DNA from: SHVO01 sp041906145
Lineage (GTDB): Bacteria > Pseudomonadota > Alphaproteobacteria > Rhodospirillales > Rhodospirillaceae
Direction of reading: 5' to 3'
Assembly: GCA_041906145.1 (NCBI GenBank)
Contig: JAYRJU010000002.1
Span: forward strand, 372,001 to 436,000
DNA length: 64,000 bases
Both the position numbers and the translations under genes were made by a program. Shown piece by piece: positions 8,487 to 16,992 of the stretch; positions within the stretch are counted from its first letter, which is position 1, and every line of letters starts with the position of its first letter. The notes under the pieces were generated by a model. That model worked only from the letters and a program-made list of their open reading frames with translations. It did not search any database and was not told the origin of the DNA.

Positions 8487-9082
8487 CCGAACAGTTTGAT
8501 CGCGGTCTTGGCGACCTGCTCACCCTGAAAACGCGCGCCCGCGAGTTCGGTCTCAGACGGTTTGCGCGTGCCGTCGCCGCCGGCGATCGTCGTCGCCCCA
8601 TACGGCGCCCCGCCAACGACCTCGTCGACTTTCATCTGGCCTTTGAAGCTATACGGCAAGCCGACGATGACCATGCCGTAGTGCAGCAGGTTGGCGATGA
8701 TGGAGAACAGCGTCATCTCGTTGCCGCCGTGCTGCGTGGCGGTGGAGGTGAAAGCCGCGCCGACCTTGCCGACGAAAGCGCCTTTCGCCCAGAGGCTGCC
8801 GGTCTGGTCGAGGAAGGCCGCCATCTGCGAGGCCATGCGGCCGTAACGCGTGCCGACGCCGACGATGATGGCGTCGTAGTTCTCAAGTTCGGCGACGGTG
8901 GCCACGGGAGCTTTCTGATCGAGCTTGAAGTGCGCGGCCTTCGCCACCGCTTCCGGCGCGGTTTCAGGCACGCGCTTCACGTCCACTTTCGCGCCCGCCG
9001 CGCGCGCACCTTCCGCGACGGCTTCGGCCATCGTTTCGATGTGGCCATAGGAGGAGTAGTAGAGGACGAGGACTTTGGCCAT
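8483..9082 (-). CDS. wrbA: NAD(P)H:quinone oxidoreductase, WrbA type
   Basis: 199 aa, full length. A flavodoxin-like FMN-binding N-terminus (VLYYSSYGHIETMAEAVAEG) is followed by IIVGVGTRYGRMASQMAAFLDQ and the C-terminal KGAFVGKVGAAFTSTATQHGG typical of WrbA, then PYGATTIAGGDG. It reduces quinones by two electrons and protects against redox cycling. It is monocistronic and converges on the serine hydrolase gene. Confidence 0.95.
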   Translation of the reverse strand: MAKVLVLYYSSYGHIETMAEAVAEGARAAGAKVDVKRVPETAPEAVAKAAHFKLDQKAPVATVAELENYDAIIVGVGTRYGRMASQMAAFLDQTGSLWAKGAFVGKVGAAFTSTATQHGGNEMTLFSIIANLLHYGMVIVGLPYSFKGQMKVDEVVGGAPYGATTIAGGDGTRKPSETELAGARFQGEQVAKTAIKLFG

Positions 9083-9209
9083 TGGCGCGTTCCTTCAATG
9101 CGAGTGAATGTGAGCCGCAGCCTAAGATTTCGCGAGCGCTTTGAACATACGGATTGTCGTGACGATTGCGCGAAATGCGCCCGCGCGCTTCACGCTTAGG
9201 CCGAAGGAT

Positions 9210-9776
9210 TCAGTTGCGCTTAAACAAACCGATCAATGTTCCCTTGCCGAGGATCTTGCCCTCCATCGCGGCGCGCACAGCCGCTTCCGTCGCGGCGGGC
9301 GATTGGCCCACCGAGGCGATCTCGAGTTTCGCGCTCAAGGCATAAAGCTCGAAAGCATAGTGGTGCGTCGGGCCCGGCGGGGGCGCGGCGGGGCCGCGGT
9401 ACCAAGGACCCGACGTACTAATCTGGCGTGTCCCATCGGGAAGCTCTTCGAGTTCGGGAAGCTCTTCTGAAAGTGAGCGGGCGTCCTTCGGGATGTTCCA
9501 CAGCATCCAATACAGGTGGATATCGGCGCCGTTGATGGTGATGGCATCGAGGTCGCGCATGATCAGCACGAAGCTTTCCGTGCCGTCCGGAACACGGTCC
9601 CACGCGAGCGGCGGCGAAACATCATCGCCCGGCTGGGCGTGCTTGGGCGGAATAACGCCGCCGTCTTTCCAGGCGCTGGTGGTCAAGCTCATCGGTTGTG
9701 CCGGCGCGGGCCGGCGCTGTTGGGCCGAGGCGGACGTGACGATCAGCAGCGCGAGGGTGAGGGTTCTGAAATACAT
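9210..9776 (-). CDS. YbhB/YbcL-type PEBP-like protein, secreted
   Basis: 188 aa with a signal peptide ending near ASAQQ. The phosphatidylethanolamine-binding/RKIP-like core shows PPLAWDRVPDGTESFVLIMRDLDA and the pocket region YWMLWNIPKDARSL. THHYAFELYALSAKLE and the C-terminal ATEAAVRAAMEGKILGKGTL are typical of the bacterial branch. The family binds small anionic ligands; no firm cellular role is known. The start is 8 bp from the stop of the upstream DUF1028 gene, so the two are probably co-transcribed. Confidence 0.9.
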   Translation of the reverse strand: MYFRTLTLALLIVTSASAQQRRPAPAQPMSLTTSAWKDGGVIPPKHAQPGDDVSPPLAWDRVPDGTESFVLIMRDLDAITINGADIHLYWMLWNIPKDARSLSEELPELEELPDGTRQISTSGPWYRGPAAPPPGPTHHYAFELYALSAKLEIASVGQSPAATEAAVRAAMEGKILGKGTLIGLFKRN

Positions 9777-9784
9777 GGCGCGGC

Positions 9785-10651
9785 CTATTTGTAAGAGGCC
9801 GGTTGCAGCTTGCGCCAGGCGTCATAACGCATGCGCAAAGTCGTCTCTGCGTTCAGGTCTTCACCCGGCTTGATTTGGTTGGGTCCGCGGTCGGGTCCTG
9901 GCTGCAGCACAGTCAGGAACAGCGAATAGTCGCCGTTGTTGACCGAATCGCCGTTTTTGTCTTTTGGATCGGCCATGACGATCCACGCGGCGTGGGCCAC
10001 GCGATTGCTGCAGGCGATCGCCGGCTTGCTGCCGTCGGTGGGATAAGGCGGGCAGGTGCAACGTGCGTCACCGCCCGATCCATCGGCGGCGTCCATGGCC
10101 GCCATAACGCGGTCCGTCAGCGCGCCTTCGGTTTTCACGAACGCCGCCACAGCGTTCGGGACCACCTTTCCGGGCCGCATGGTGTTCGCCTGCACCGAGT
10201 AGAAAATCTCCGTGCCGGGCACCTGACCTTGAATGACTTGCGCGACGTAACCGTTATTGAGGCCCGTGTGCGAGGCCATGCGGCCCTTCATGTCGATAAG
10301 GCCGAACTGACGCTGCTGGAAGTCCGGATCGTCGCGTGCGATCTGCTCAAGGATGAGGTGGGGGTCGGTACCCTTTTTCATTTCCGCGAAAATGTATTTT
10401 TGGTTCTTGAGGGTGCGGTCGGCGCCGGCCTGACAGGCGGCAATGCCGACACCGGGGATGATCACGGAGGTGACGTCGCGATACTCGTGGTCTGTTTTTA
10501 CGTCCACGCAGCTCGCCGTAGCCATGGATATGCGCCCCGTCGCGCGGTCGACGGCGACGATGGACCATGTGGCGAAGGCAGGCGCGGTGCTCAAGGTCGC
10601 GGCCGCGAGTACAAGGACGGCCAGGAGCCGCCGCCGAGACAGCAAAGCCAT
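9785..10651 (-). CDS. DUF1028 protein, secreted Ntn-hydrolase-like
   Basis: 288 aa from the ATG at 10651, preferred over an upstream in-frame start at 10669 because GGGGAG lies about 6 nt before it and a signal peptide follows (RRRLLAVLVLAAATLSTAPAFA). The mature protein begins TWSIVAVDRATGRISMATAS, the DUF1028 signature, with SVIIPGVGIAACQAGADRTL and ASHTGLNNGY later. Family members resemble N-terminal nucleophile hydrolases, but no substrate is established. It is divergent from the S9 peptidase gene. Confidence 0.88.
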   Translation of the reverse strand: MALLSRRRLLAVLVLAAATLSTAPAFATWSIVAVDRATGRISMATASCVDVKTDHEYRDVTSVIIPGVGIAACQAGADRTLKNQKYIFAEMKKGTDPHLILEQIARDDPDFQQRQFGLIDMKGRMASHTGLNNGYVAQVIQGQVPGTEIFYSVQANTMRPGKVVPNAVAAFVKTEGALTDRVMAAMDAADGSGGDARCTCPPYPTDGSKPAIACSNRVAHAAWIVMADPKDKNGDSVNNGDYSLFLTVLQPGPDRGPNQIKPGEDLNAETTLRMRYDAWRKLQPASYK

Positions 10652-10812
10652 AAGAACTCCCCCCCACAAAGTGTGTGACGCACCTGGGAGGGTCGCGCCG
10701 AACCTTTAAACTTTCAAGGGCTTACCTCGGTCGGAATCCCTCTTCCCCTGGCTTCGACGGAGGTGCACGCTACGCCCCGAACGATCGGTCAACGAATACT
10801 GGGGAGAGTACG

Positions 10813-12855
10813 ATGGCCTCCAAGTTCCTTATCGCCACAAGCCTGATTTCTGCCCTGCTCAGCACGAGCGCGCTCGCACAATCAAAAGCGCGGCCGGGCG
10901 TGCCGATTGACGCGCTGGCGAAAACAGTCTGGATCGAGGAGTTCGACGTCTCGCCGGATGCGAGCCTCATCGCCTACAAATCCGCGGAAGCCGGCACCTA
11001 CGATATATGGACCTCGCCGACCAACGGCGGCGCGCCGAAGCAACTGACGAAGATGCCGGGCCGCGAGATGAACCCGGAGTTCAGCCCTGACGGCAAGTGG
11101 ATCGCTTTCGAGGCGGACTATCGCGGCGTCAACGTTCGCGACATCTACATCATTCCCTCGGCCGGCGGTCAGGCGATCCGCGTCACCGATAGCCCGCTGA
11201 ACGACGCGAACCCAATGTGGTCGCCCGACGGTAAGACGCTCTATTTTGTCACCGACATGTTCTGGGATTCCTCGATCGCGGCTTATGACCTCGCGACCAA
11301 GAAGATAACACGCGTGGGTCCGGGCGGCGGCAATGCCAGCCTGTCGCCGGACGGCAAGACTTTTGTGTTCACGCGGAACCAGAAGCCGAACGACGACGAC
11401 CAGAGCAACAACGACATCTATACGCTGCCGGTGTCGGGCGGCGAACCGAAGATGATGACGCCGAATACTTTGAATGCGCTTGATTCCGCGCCGGCGTGGT
11501 CGCCGGATTCAAAGAGCATCGCGTTCATCTCGGACCGCAATGGTTTCAACAATGTCGGCGTGATCGACGCGGCGAGCGGTCAGGCGAAGATGCTGCTGAC
11601 CGAGAACATCGAAGCCAGCGAACCGCGCTGGTCGCCCGATGGAAAGTTTATCAGCTTCACGAAAAATCTGAACTATCAGTATCACATCTTCCGTATGCCG
11701 GCGGCGGGCGGTAAAGCGCAGCAGCTCACCACGCGCGGCGGCGTCAATGGCGGTTCCTCGGCCACCGGGCAGACACGCGGCACGCATATGTGGAGCGCCA
11801 AAGGGGACGAGATCTTCTTCTATCATTCCGATCCGACGATGACCGGTGACGTGTGGGCGATGAAGGCGGCCGGGGGCTCCGAACGCCAGATCACCAACCA
11901 CCAGGATCCCGCCATCCGCGACGCGAACCTGTTCGTGTGGCCGGAGTTCATGGAATACACCAGCTTCGACGGCCGCAAGGTCGCGGGGCTCGTTTATAAG
12001 CCGAAGGGCACGAAGGCGGGCGATAAGCTGCCGGCGCTGTTCTTCTTCCGCGCCAACTCCAACGGCCAGCATCCCGCCCAGTGGCACCCGTACATCCAGT
12101 ACTTCGTCAGCCGCGGCTATCTGGTGTTCGCGCCGAATTTCCGCGGCTCGACCGGCCGGGGCAAGGAGTACCGCCAAGCGGTGTTCACGCGCGGCGGCGA
12201 GGACGATATCCACGATGCGTTCATCGGAATGGACATGCTCGCGGGCCAAGGCTGGGTCGATCCGAAGCGCGTGGGCGCGTTCGGTGGTTCCACCGGCGGC
12301 TTCTTCACCACGGCGGCGGCCACCAAGGATCCGACGCGCCTCAAGGCCGGCGTGGTGTGGTACGGCGCCACCGATCTCGTGACGCTGTCGACCTACGCCA
12401 GCATGGAAGGCTGGAACAAGTTCCTTATCGGCAAGACGCCGATGGAGAACCCGGCCAATTACTACGGGCGCTCGCTCATCTATCACGCCGACCGCGTGAA
12501 GACGCCGCTCCTGTTCCTGTATGCCCAGGGCGATTCCGCCGCGCGGTTCCAGCAGATCGAACAGTACGGCATCCAGGCGGAGATCCATGGCAATTGGTAC
12601 GACTGGGTCGTCTACGCCGAAGAGCCGCACGGCTGGTATCACTTCCGCCCGGACAGCACGAAGAAGATGCTGACCTCGATGAGCGCGATGTTCGACAAAT
12701 TCGTGCTCGACGACACCGGCGCGCCGGACGTGAAAGCGATCGCGGCGGACCAGCGCAAGGGCACGCGCGTCATCCGCAACCCGAACATCGAGCTGTGGAA
12801 CTCGTTGGCCAATGGGCGGCCGCCCGCGGACGGGAGCGCGGATCAACCGAACTAA
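10813..12855 (+). CDS. S9 (prolyl oligopeptidase) family serine peptidase
   Basis: 680 aa from the ATG at 10813 (GGGGAGA upstream and a signal peptide ending ALAQS). A longer in-frame start at 10675 has no signal-like N-terminus. The N-terminal half is a TolB/WD40-like propeller with repeated FSPDGKWIAF and SPDGKTLYF blades. The C-terminal alpha/beta hydrolase has the nucleophile in GGSTGG (S493) and EEPHGW (H606). The usual aspartate motif reads AQGDSAARF, so the acid residue is less clear. A role in degrading proline-containing peptides in the periplasm is likely. Confidence 0.9.
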   Translation: MASKFLIATSLISALLSTSALAQSKARPGVPIDALAKTVWIEEFDVSPDASLIAYKSAEAGTYDIWTSPTNGGAPKQLTKMPGREMNPEFSPDGKWIAFEADYRGVNVRDIYIIPSAGGQAIRVTDSPLNDANPMWSPDGKTLYFVTDMFWDSSIAAYDLATKKITRVGPGGGNASLSPDGKTFVFTRNQKPNDDDQSNNDIYTLPVSGGEPKMMTPNTLNALDSAPAWSPDSKSIAFISDRNGFNNVGVIDAASGQAKMLLTENIEASEPRWSPDGKFISFTKNLNYQYHIFRMPAAGGKAQQLTTRGGVNGGSSATGQTRGTHMWSAKGDEIFFYHSDPTMTGDVWAMKAAGGSERQITNHQDPAIRDANLFVWPEFMEYTSFDGRKVAGLVYKPKGTKAGDKLPALFFFRANSNGQHPAQWHPYIQYFVSRGYLVFAPNFRGSTGRGKEYRQAVFTRGGEDDIHDAFIGMDMLAGQGWVDPKRVGAFGGSTGGFFTTAAATKDPTRLKAGVVWYGATDLVTLSTYASMEGWNKFLIGKTPMENPANYYGRSLIYHADRVKTPLLFLYAQGDSAARFQQIEQYGIQAEIHGNWYDWVVYAEEPHGWYHFRPDSTKKMLTSMSAMFDKFVLDDTGAPDVKAIAADQRKGTRVIRNPNIELWNSLANGRPPADGSADQPN

Positions 12856-12876
12856 TTCTGCCACGCCGTCTTCTTA

Positions 12877-12911
12877 TCGCCCGCCGTTTCACGACGGCGG
12901 GCGATTTCGTT
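12877..12911 (+). terminator. Rho-independent terminator after the S9 peptidase
   Basis: An 11-bp perfect stem (TCGCCCGCCGT / ACGGCGGGCGA) with a 6-nt loop, followed by TTTCGTTT. It lies between converging genes and may serve both. Confidence 0.8.
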
Positions 12912-12917
12912 TGGGGG

Positions 12918-13310
12918 CTAGATGAGCAGCCCAAAACCGACGATGGTGAGATACGCTCCGACGACCACCGCGACCAAGCCGCCGACAATGTAAGCGGCCG
13001 GCTTATTCACCGCCGCGATCAGCCTGGCGAGAGTCACATCCGGCAGCGTCAGGTACACCAGCCCCTCGGCCACCACGATCCAGCCGATGATCGAGATGAT
13101 GACCGACGGCCGCGTTTGCCAAAGGGTGTCGTAGACCGCCAGCGACAGGCCGCTGATCAGCGCGAATGTGGCGAAGACCATCCGCGTCATGCGCTCGGTG
13201 ACGATCGTGGGATAGACGGCGATGTAATAGCGATGGCGCAGCGCGATGATCACGCCGAGGGCAATAAGCGCGAGGCCAAGGACGCGCGACAGATACAGGG
13301 TCAGAATCAT
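12918..13310 (-). CDS. Small hypothetical membrane protein, four predicted helices
   Basis: 130 aa from the ATG at 13310; an alternative upstream ATG at 13346 adds 12 residues without a better ribosome site. Four hydrophobic stretches (LYLSRVLGLALIALGVIIAL, VFATFALISGLSLAVY, VIISIIGWIVVAEGLVYLTL and AYIVGGLVAVVVGAYLTIVG) fill almost the whole chain. No catalytic motif is visible and the family is not recognised. It converges on the S9 peptidase gene. Confidence 0.65.
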   Translation of the reverse strand: MILTLYLSRVLGLALIALGVIIALRHRYYIAVYPTIVTERMTRMVFATFALISGLSLAVYDTLWQTRPSVIISIIGWIVVAEGLVYLTLPDVTLARLIAAVNKPAAYIVGGLVAVVVGAYLTIVGFGLLI

Positions 13311-13594
13311 GGGGTGTGTGCTCCGGCAGGTCCGCGGCAGACGCAACCAAGACAGGGGCGGAAATGTTCCATTAGCCCCAGATTCCTACAAGGACGCCTT
13401 CGTTTAAGCCCATTCCAGGAGTAAGCGAATGAAGGGACCAGTTTGAGAGATTTTTAGCCTGGTATGATGGGAGGCATCGCTTCGCCAAATGCCAGGGTTG
13501 TTTGCAGAAAAATGCGAATTTAAGGAGCAGCTAGAGCGATGCGAATGGGGCAAAAACCCCGTCCGTTCAAATGCTTCGGGCGGCTCCTGCATAA

Positions 13595-13630
13595 GGCGGC
13601 TCTTCCCTACGAAGCCGGGTGGGCAAGCCC
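13595..13630. repeat. 36-bp direct repeat, copy 1
   Basis: This copy is identical to the one at 13661-13696, with a 66-bp period. It starts GGCGGCTCTTCCC and ends GGGCAAGCCC. Each copy can fold: GGCT(CT)TC pairs with GAAGCC, and GGGC-AA-GCCC forms a small hairpin. It looks like a dispersed extragenic palindromic element. Confidence 0.75.
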
Positions 13631-13660
13631 AGTCCGCGGCCAGCGACGCGCGGCTCTGTT

Positions 13661-13696
13661 GGCGGCTCTTCCCTACGAAGCCGGGTGGGCAAGCCC
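13661..13696. repeat. 36-bp direct repeat, copy 2
   Basis: Second exact copy of the element at 13595-13630, ending 51 bp before the M20 hydrolase start. The 30 bases between the copies are not repeated. Confidence 0.75.
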
Positions 13697-13747
13697 CCGA
13701 ATTCCATGCCACCATTTATCCCTGGGGTTTCACATCAGGGGATGCTC

Positions 13748-15340
13748 ATGACCAAATTTGGACGCTTGGTTTCCACCGCGCTACTGGCCGGCACCGCGCT
13801 CTCGCTGCCGCTGACGGCGGCGCAAGCGACGACGTCGGGCCAGCGCGCACAGGCCACGGAAGGTGTGGAGTCGCGCGCGAAGCTCGTGCAGGAGATGGTC
13901 GACAGCATCTTCAGCTTCGCTGAGCCCGGCTTCCAGGAAGTCCGCACCTCCGCCTACATCACCGGTATTCTCGAGAAGGAAGGCTTCAAAGTCACACGCG
14001 GCGTCGCGGGTATTCCCACGGCTTTCACCGCGACCTGGGGCGAGGGGGGTCCGCTGATCGCGCTGGGCAGCGATATCGACGGTCTCCTTGGTCTTTCGCA
14101 GATGCCGGGTTCGCCTCAGATCAAGCCGATGGTCGAAGGCGCGCCGGGTCACGGCGAAGGCCATAACTCGGGTATGCCCCTCGTAGTGGCCGCCGCGCTC
14201 GCCGCGCGCGATGTCATGATCAAGAACAACATCAAGGCCCGCCTGATGATTTGGCCGGGCATCGCCGAGGAACTGCTGGCGACGAAGGCCTTCTATGTGC
14301 GCGAGGGGCTGTTCAAGGACGTGGATGCCTCGATCTTTACCCACGTCTCGTCCGATTTCAGCGTCGGCTGGGGCGATCTTGGAAATACCGGTCTAGTGTC
14401 GGTGGAGTATCGCTTCCACGGCAAGACGGCGCATGCCGCCGGGGCGCCGTGGCTCGGCCGCAGCGCTCTCGACGGCGTGGAGTTGATGAACATTGCCTGG
14501 AACATGCGCCGCGAGCATCTGCCGGTCACGCAGCGCTCGCACTACATCATCAGCAATGGCGGCGGTCAGCCCAACATCGTACCCGGCGAAGCGGCGGTGT
14601 GGTATTACTTCCGCGAACGGACGTTCAAGCAGATCCAGGACCTCTACGACCTCGGAAACGAAATCTCCGAAGCCGCCGCTAAAGCCACCGGCACCACGGT
14701 GACGCGCCAGGTGCTCGGCTACGCCGCGCCGAATTGGGGCAACCGTCCGCTGGCGGAGGCCGCGCATCAGAACATGGTCCGTGTCGGCATGCCGAAATGG
14801 ACGGCGGAAGACCAGGCCTTCGCCAAACAAGTGCAGGAGGCCAACGGCTTCAAACTGCAGCCCCTGAAGACCGAGGTGGAGAAGATCTCGACGCCGGAAA
14901 GCCGCGGACCTTCGAGTGGCGGGGGCTCCGACGATATCGGCGACATCATGTGGTCGGTCCCGACCATCACCATGCGCTATCCCGCGAACGTTCCGAACAC
15001 CACGGCGCACCACGTCACGGCCGCGATGGCGATGACGACACCCATTGCGCATAAAGGCGCTCTTGTCGGGGCTCAGGCGCTGGCGCTTACAATCCTCGAT
15101 ATCGCCACAACGCCGTCACTCGTCGCCAACGCAAAGGCCTACTTCAAGGATGTTCAGACCAAGGATGAGAAATACGCTCCAGTGCTGGTGGCCACGGACA
15201 AGCCGGCGATCCATCTCAACAAGGAATTGATGACGCTGATCCGCCCGCAGATGGAGAAGTTCTATTACGATCCGAGCAAGTACGGGACATATCTGGAGCA
15301 GCTCGGCATCAAGTATCCGCCTGAAGCTCCGGCGAAGTAG
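13748..15340 (+). CDS. AbgB-like M20 amidohydrolase, secreted
   Basis: 530 aa from the ATG at 13748 (AGGGG about 7 nt upstream). A signal peptide ends near TAAQA. The M20 fold shows GSDIDGLLG near residue 110, a metal-binding-like GHGEGHNSGMP (H135) and HGKTAHAAGAPWLGRSALDG in the dimerisation domain. AbgB normally reads GHGCGHN, so the Cys-to-Glu change is notable. AbgB cleaves p-aminobenzoyl-glutamate with AbgA. No abgA is visible, so another N-acyl amino acid or peptide substrate in the periplasm is plausible. Confidence 0.85.
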   Translation: MTKFGRLVSTALLAGTALSLPLTAAQATTSGQRAQATEGVESRAKLVQEMVDSIFSFAEPGFQEVRTSAYITGILEKEGFKVTRGVAGIPTAFTATWGEGGPLIALGSDIDGLLGLSQMPGSPQIKPMVEGAPGHGEGHNSGMPLVVAAALAARDVMIKNNIKARLMIWPGIAEELLATKAFYVREGLFKDVDASIFTHVSSDFSVGWGDLGNTGLVSVEYRFHGKTAHAAGAPWLGRSALDGVELMNIAWNMRREHLPVTQRSHYIISNGGGQPNIVPGEAAVWYYFRERTFKQIQDLYDLGNEISEAAAKATGTTVTRQVLGYAAPNWGNRPLAEAAHQNMVRVGMPKWTAEDQAFAKQVQEANGFKLQPLKTEVEKISTPESRGPSSGGGSDDIGDIMWSVPTITMRYPANVPNTTAHHVTAAMAMTTPIAHKGALVGAQALALTILDIATTPSLVANAKAYFKDVQTKDEKYAPVLVATDKPAIHLNKELMTLIRPQMEKFYYDPSKYGTYLEQLGIKYPPEAPAK

Positions 15341-15359
15341 CTAGCGAAGGAAGAAGTCG

Positions 15360-15400
15360 AGGCGCGCGGAGTTCAAACCCGCGCGCCTGTTTTTTTATTT
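15360..15400 (+). terminator. Rho-independent terminator after the M20 hydrolase
   Basis: A 10-bp GC stem (AGGCGCGCGG / CCGCGCGCCT, 15360-15369 and 15379-15388) is followed by TGTTTTTTTATTT. The T-run extends into the 3' end of the convergent amidohydrolase gene. Confidence 0.85.
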
Positions 15401-16645
15401 ACGCGTCTTGTCCACGACCACGGCGCCGTCTTTCATCACCCAGTGCACGTTGTTGATAACCACGCCGATATCCTTCAACGGGTCGCCCTCCACGGCGACG
15501 ATGTCGGCGAAGTAACCCGGCGCGACGCTGCCGATTTGCTTTTCCATATTCATCATGCGCGCAGCGGTGGTCGTTGCGGACGCGAGCGCCTGTGCCGGCG
15601 TCATGCCGGCTTTCACGAACCAGCCGAGCTCGCGAGTGTTCTGGCCGAACATGTCGTAGATCGCATCCGATCCCATCACGATCTGGACGCCGGCCTTAAG
15701 CGCCTTGCGGGTCGCCTCGAGATTGCGCTCGATATAGTTGTTGAGGTTCTCCTTCGCGCCCGGCTGATAGCGGAAGCGCTCGGCGTTATCCAAATAATAC
15801 CGGTTATGATCGATGGTCGGCACGAAGAAGATCTTCTTCCTCGCCATCTCGGCAATGGTGGCGTCGTCGAGGTCCGCGCCGTGCTCCACCGAGTCCGCGC
15901 CCGCGCGCACGGCATCGTGTACGCCGGTCGGGCCGTAGCTGTGGATGGCAATGCGCTTGCCCATGGAATGGGCCACGTCCACGGCGGCTTTCATTTCCTC
16001 ATAGGTGACGGTCTGGAAGCCGGTGACATCTTCGCCGCTTCCGGTGGAGCCGAAGATCTTGATCCAGTCGGCGCCGGCGGCGACTTGCTGGCGCGCGGCG
16101 CGGGCGAATTCGTCCGGACCATTGCCTTCACCGCAACCGAGCACATTGCCGGCGGGGTTATAGCGCGAACGCGTCGCGCGCAGGCCGCAACCGACCACAA
16201 ACATGCGCGGGCCCCTCCAGCGGCCCATGTTGATGAGATCGCGCATGGAGATATCCATATACTCCGACGCATTCATGTCGCGCACGGTGGTGACGCCGGA
16301 CTCCAGCGTCTTCATCAAGGCGTCTTGGCCCAGCACCATGTTGACGGCGTTTGAGCGGCCGCCGCGCAGCAGTGGATCAGGCCCATAGGTCAGATGGGTG
16401 TGGGCGTCGATCAGTCCCGGGATGCCGGTATAAGCCGAAAGATCGATCACCTCGGCGCCGGCCGGCGGCGCCGCGTTCGAAACGCTGGTGATCTTGTTAT
16501 CGGTCACGACGACGGTCACGTTCTCCTGAACGCGGCCCGCGCCGTCGACGAGTTTGCCGAACTTGACGGCCTTCGTGGCGGCCTCGGCCGGCGCTGCGAG
16601 AAGCGCCAGTGCAATGAGACCTAAAATGGATCCTGTCTTGAACAT
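15395..16645 (-). CDS. Secreted amidohydrolase (Xaa-Pro dipeptidase/imidazolonepropionase-like)
   Basis: 416 aa with a signal peptide (LIALALLAAPAEAA). The metal-dependent hydrolase motifs are PGLIDAHTHL (H82, H84), the lysine region GADWIKIFGSTG, RIAIHSYGP with HGADLDD, and MGSDAIYDMFG for the last aspartate. This matches the secreted clade acting on dipeptides or organophosphate-like compounds. The substrate is not predictable. It is 26 bp downstream of the 88-aa gene and may be the last gene of a leftward operon beginning at 18963. Confidence 0.87.
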   Translation of the reverse strand: MFKTGSILGLIALALLAAPAEAATKAVKFGKLVDGAGRVQENVTVVVTDNKITSVSNAAPPAGAEVIDLSAYTGIPGLIDAHTHLTYGPDPLLRGGRSNAVNMVLGQDALMKTLESGVTTVRDMNASEYMDISMRDLINMGRWRGPRMFVVGCGLRATRSRYNPAGNVLGCGEGNGPDEFARAARQQVAAGADWIKIFGSTGSGEDVTGFQTVTYEEMKAAVDVAHSMGKRIAIHSYGPTGVHDAVRAGADSVEHGADLDDATIAEMARKKIFFVPTIDHNRYYLDNAERFRYQPGAKENLNNYIERNLEATRKALKAGVQIVMGSDAIYDMFGQNTRELGWFVKAGMTPAQALASATTTAARMMNMEKQIGSVAPGYFADIVAVEGDPLKDIGVVINNVHWVMKDGAVVVDKTRK

Positions 16646-16671
16646 GGCGCTTTTCCCCTTGCGATGGACCG

Positions 16672-16938
16672 TTAGGCCTTGCCGATCCGCGGCGGCCCGC
16701 CTTTGGCGTTGGCGCCGAAGGCCTTGTCGAGAACGCGCGTCGAATCCTCGGCGAGCGCGATGGCTTCGCTGATGAGGCTCAGGATCTTCATATTGTTGCG
16801 CATGACGTGCTGCGCTTCGGGCCGCTTGTCATCGGCGATCTTGATCGCGCGCGTAAGCATGTCCTTGCGCACGAGACCAAGTATGTCTTCGAGGCGATAG
16901 CCATCAGGTTTTTCTTCAGTCACAAGAAAGTGCGTCAT
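16672..16938 (-). CDS. Hypothetical 88-aa protein
   Basis: A soluble, probably helical protein. The N-terminal half is MTHFLVTEEKPDGYRLEDIL followed by a basic helix; a second helix (MKILSLISEAIALAEDSTRV) precedes a G/P-rich tail. No signal peptide, metal site or known domain is recognised. It lies 54 bp after the porin-like gene and 26 bp before the amidohydrolase gene on the same strand, so it is likely co-transcribed. Coding-like composition supports it as real. Confidence 0.65.
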   Translation of the reverse strand: MTHFLVTEEKPDGYRLEDILGLVRKDMLTRAIKIADDKRPEAQHVMRNNMKILSLISEAIALAEDSTRVLDKAFGANAKGGPPRIGKA

Positions 16939-16992
16939 AAGTCCCCCAGAGATATTTGATCCCTCGATCCTAGAACGCCGGCAGGCCCCGTG

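Larger units (their letters stand above)
13311..13747. other. 437-bp intergenic region with a tandem repeat
   Basis: Nothing convincingly coding. It contains the duplicated 36-mer described separately and should hold the M20 hydrolase promoter. A 103-aa leftward ORF here (13404-13715) owes its length to the repeats. Confidence 0.55.

Noticed and set aside
11509..12864. Leftward 451-aa ORF
   Set aside because: Mirror of the S9 peptidase gene; its composition is that of a high-GC antisense frame.
13404..13715. Leftward 103-aa ORF with repeated CPPGFVGKSR
   Set aside because: The peptide repeat is the translation of the duplicated non-coding 36-mer; no ribosome site supports it.
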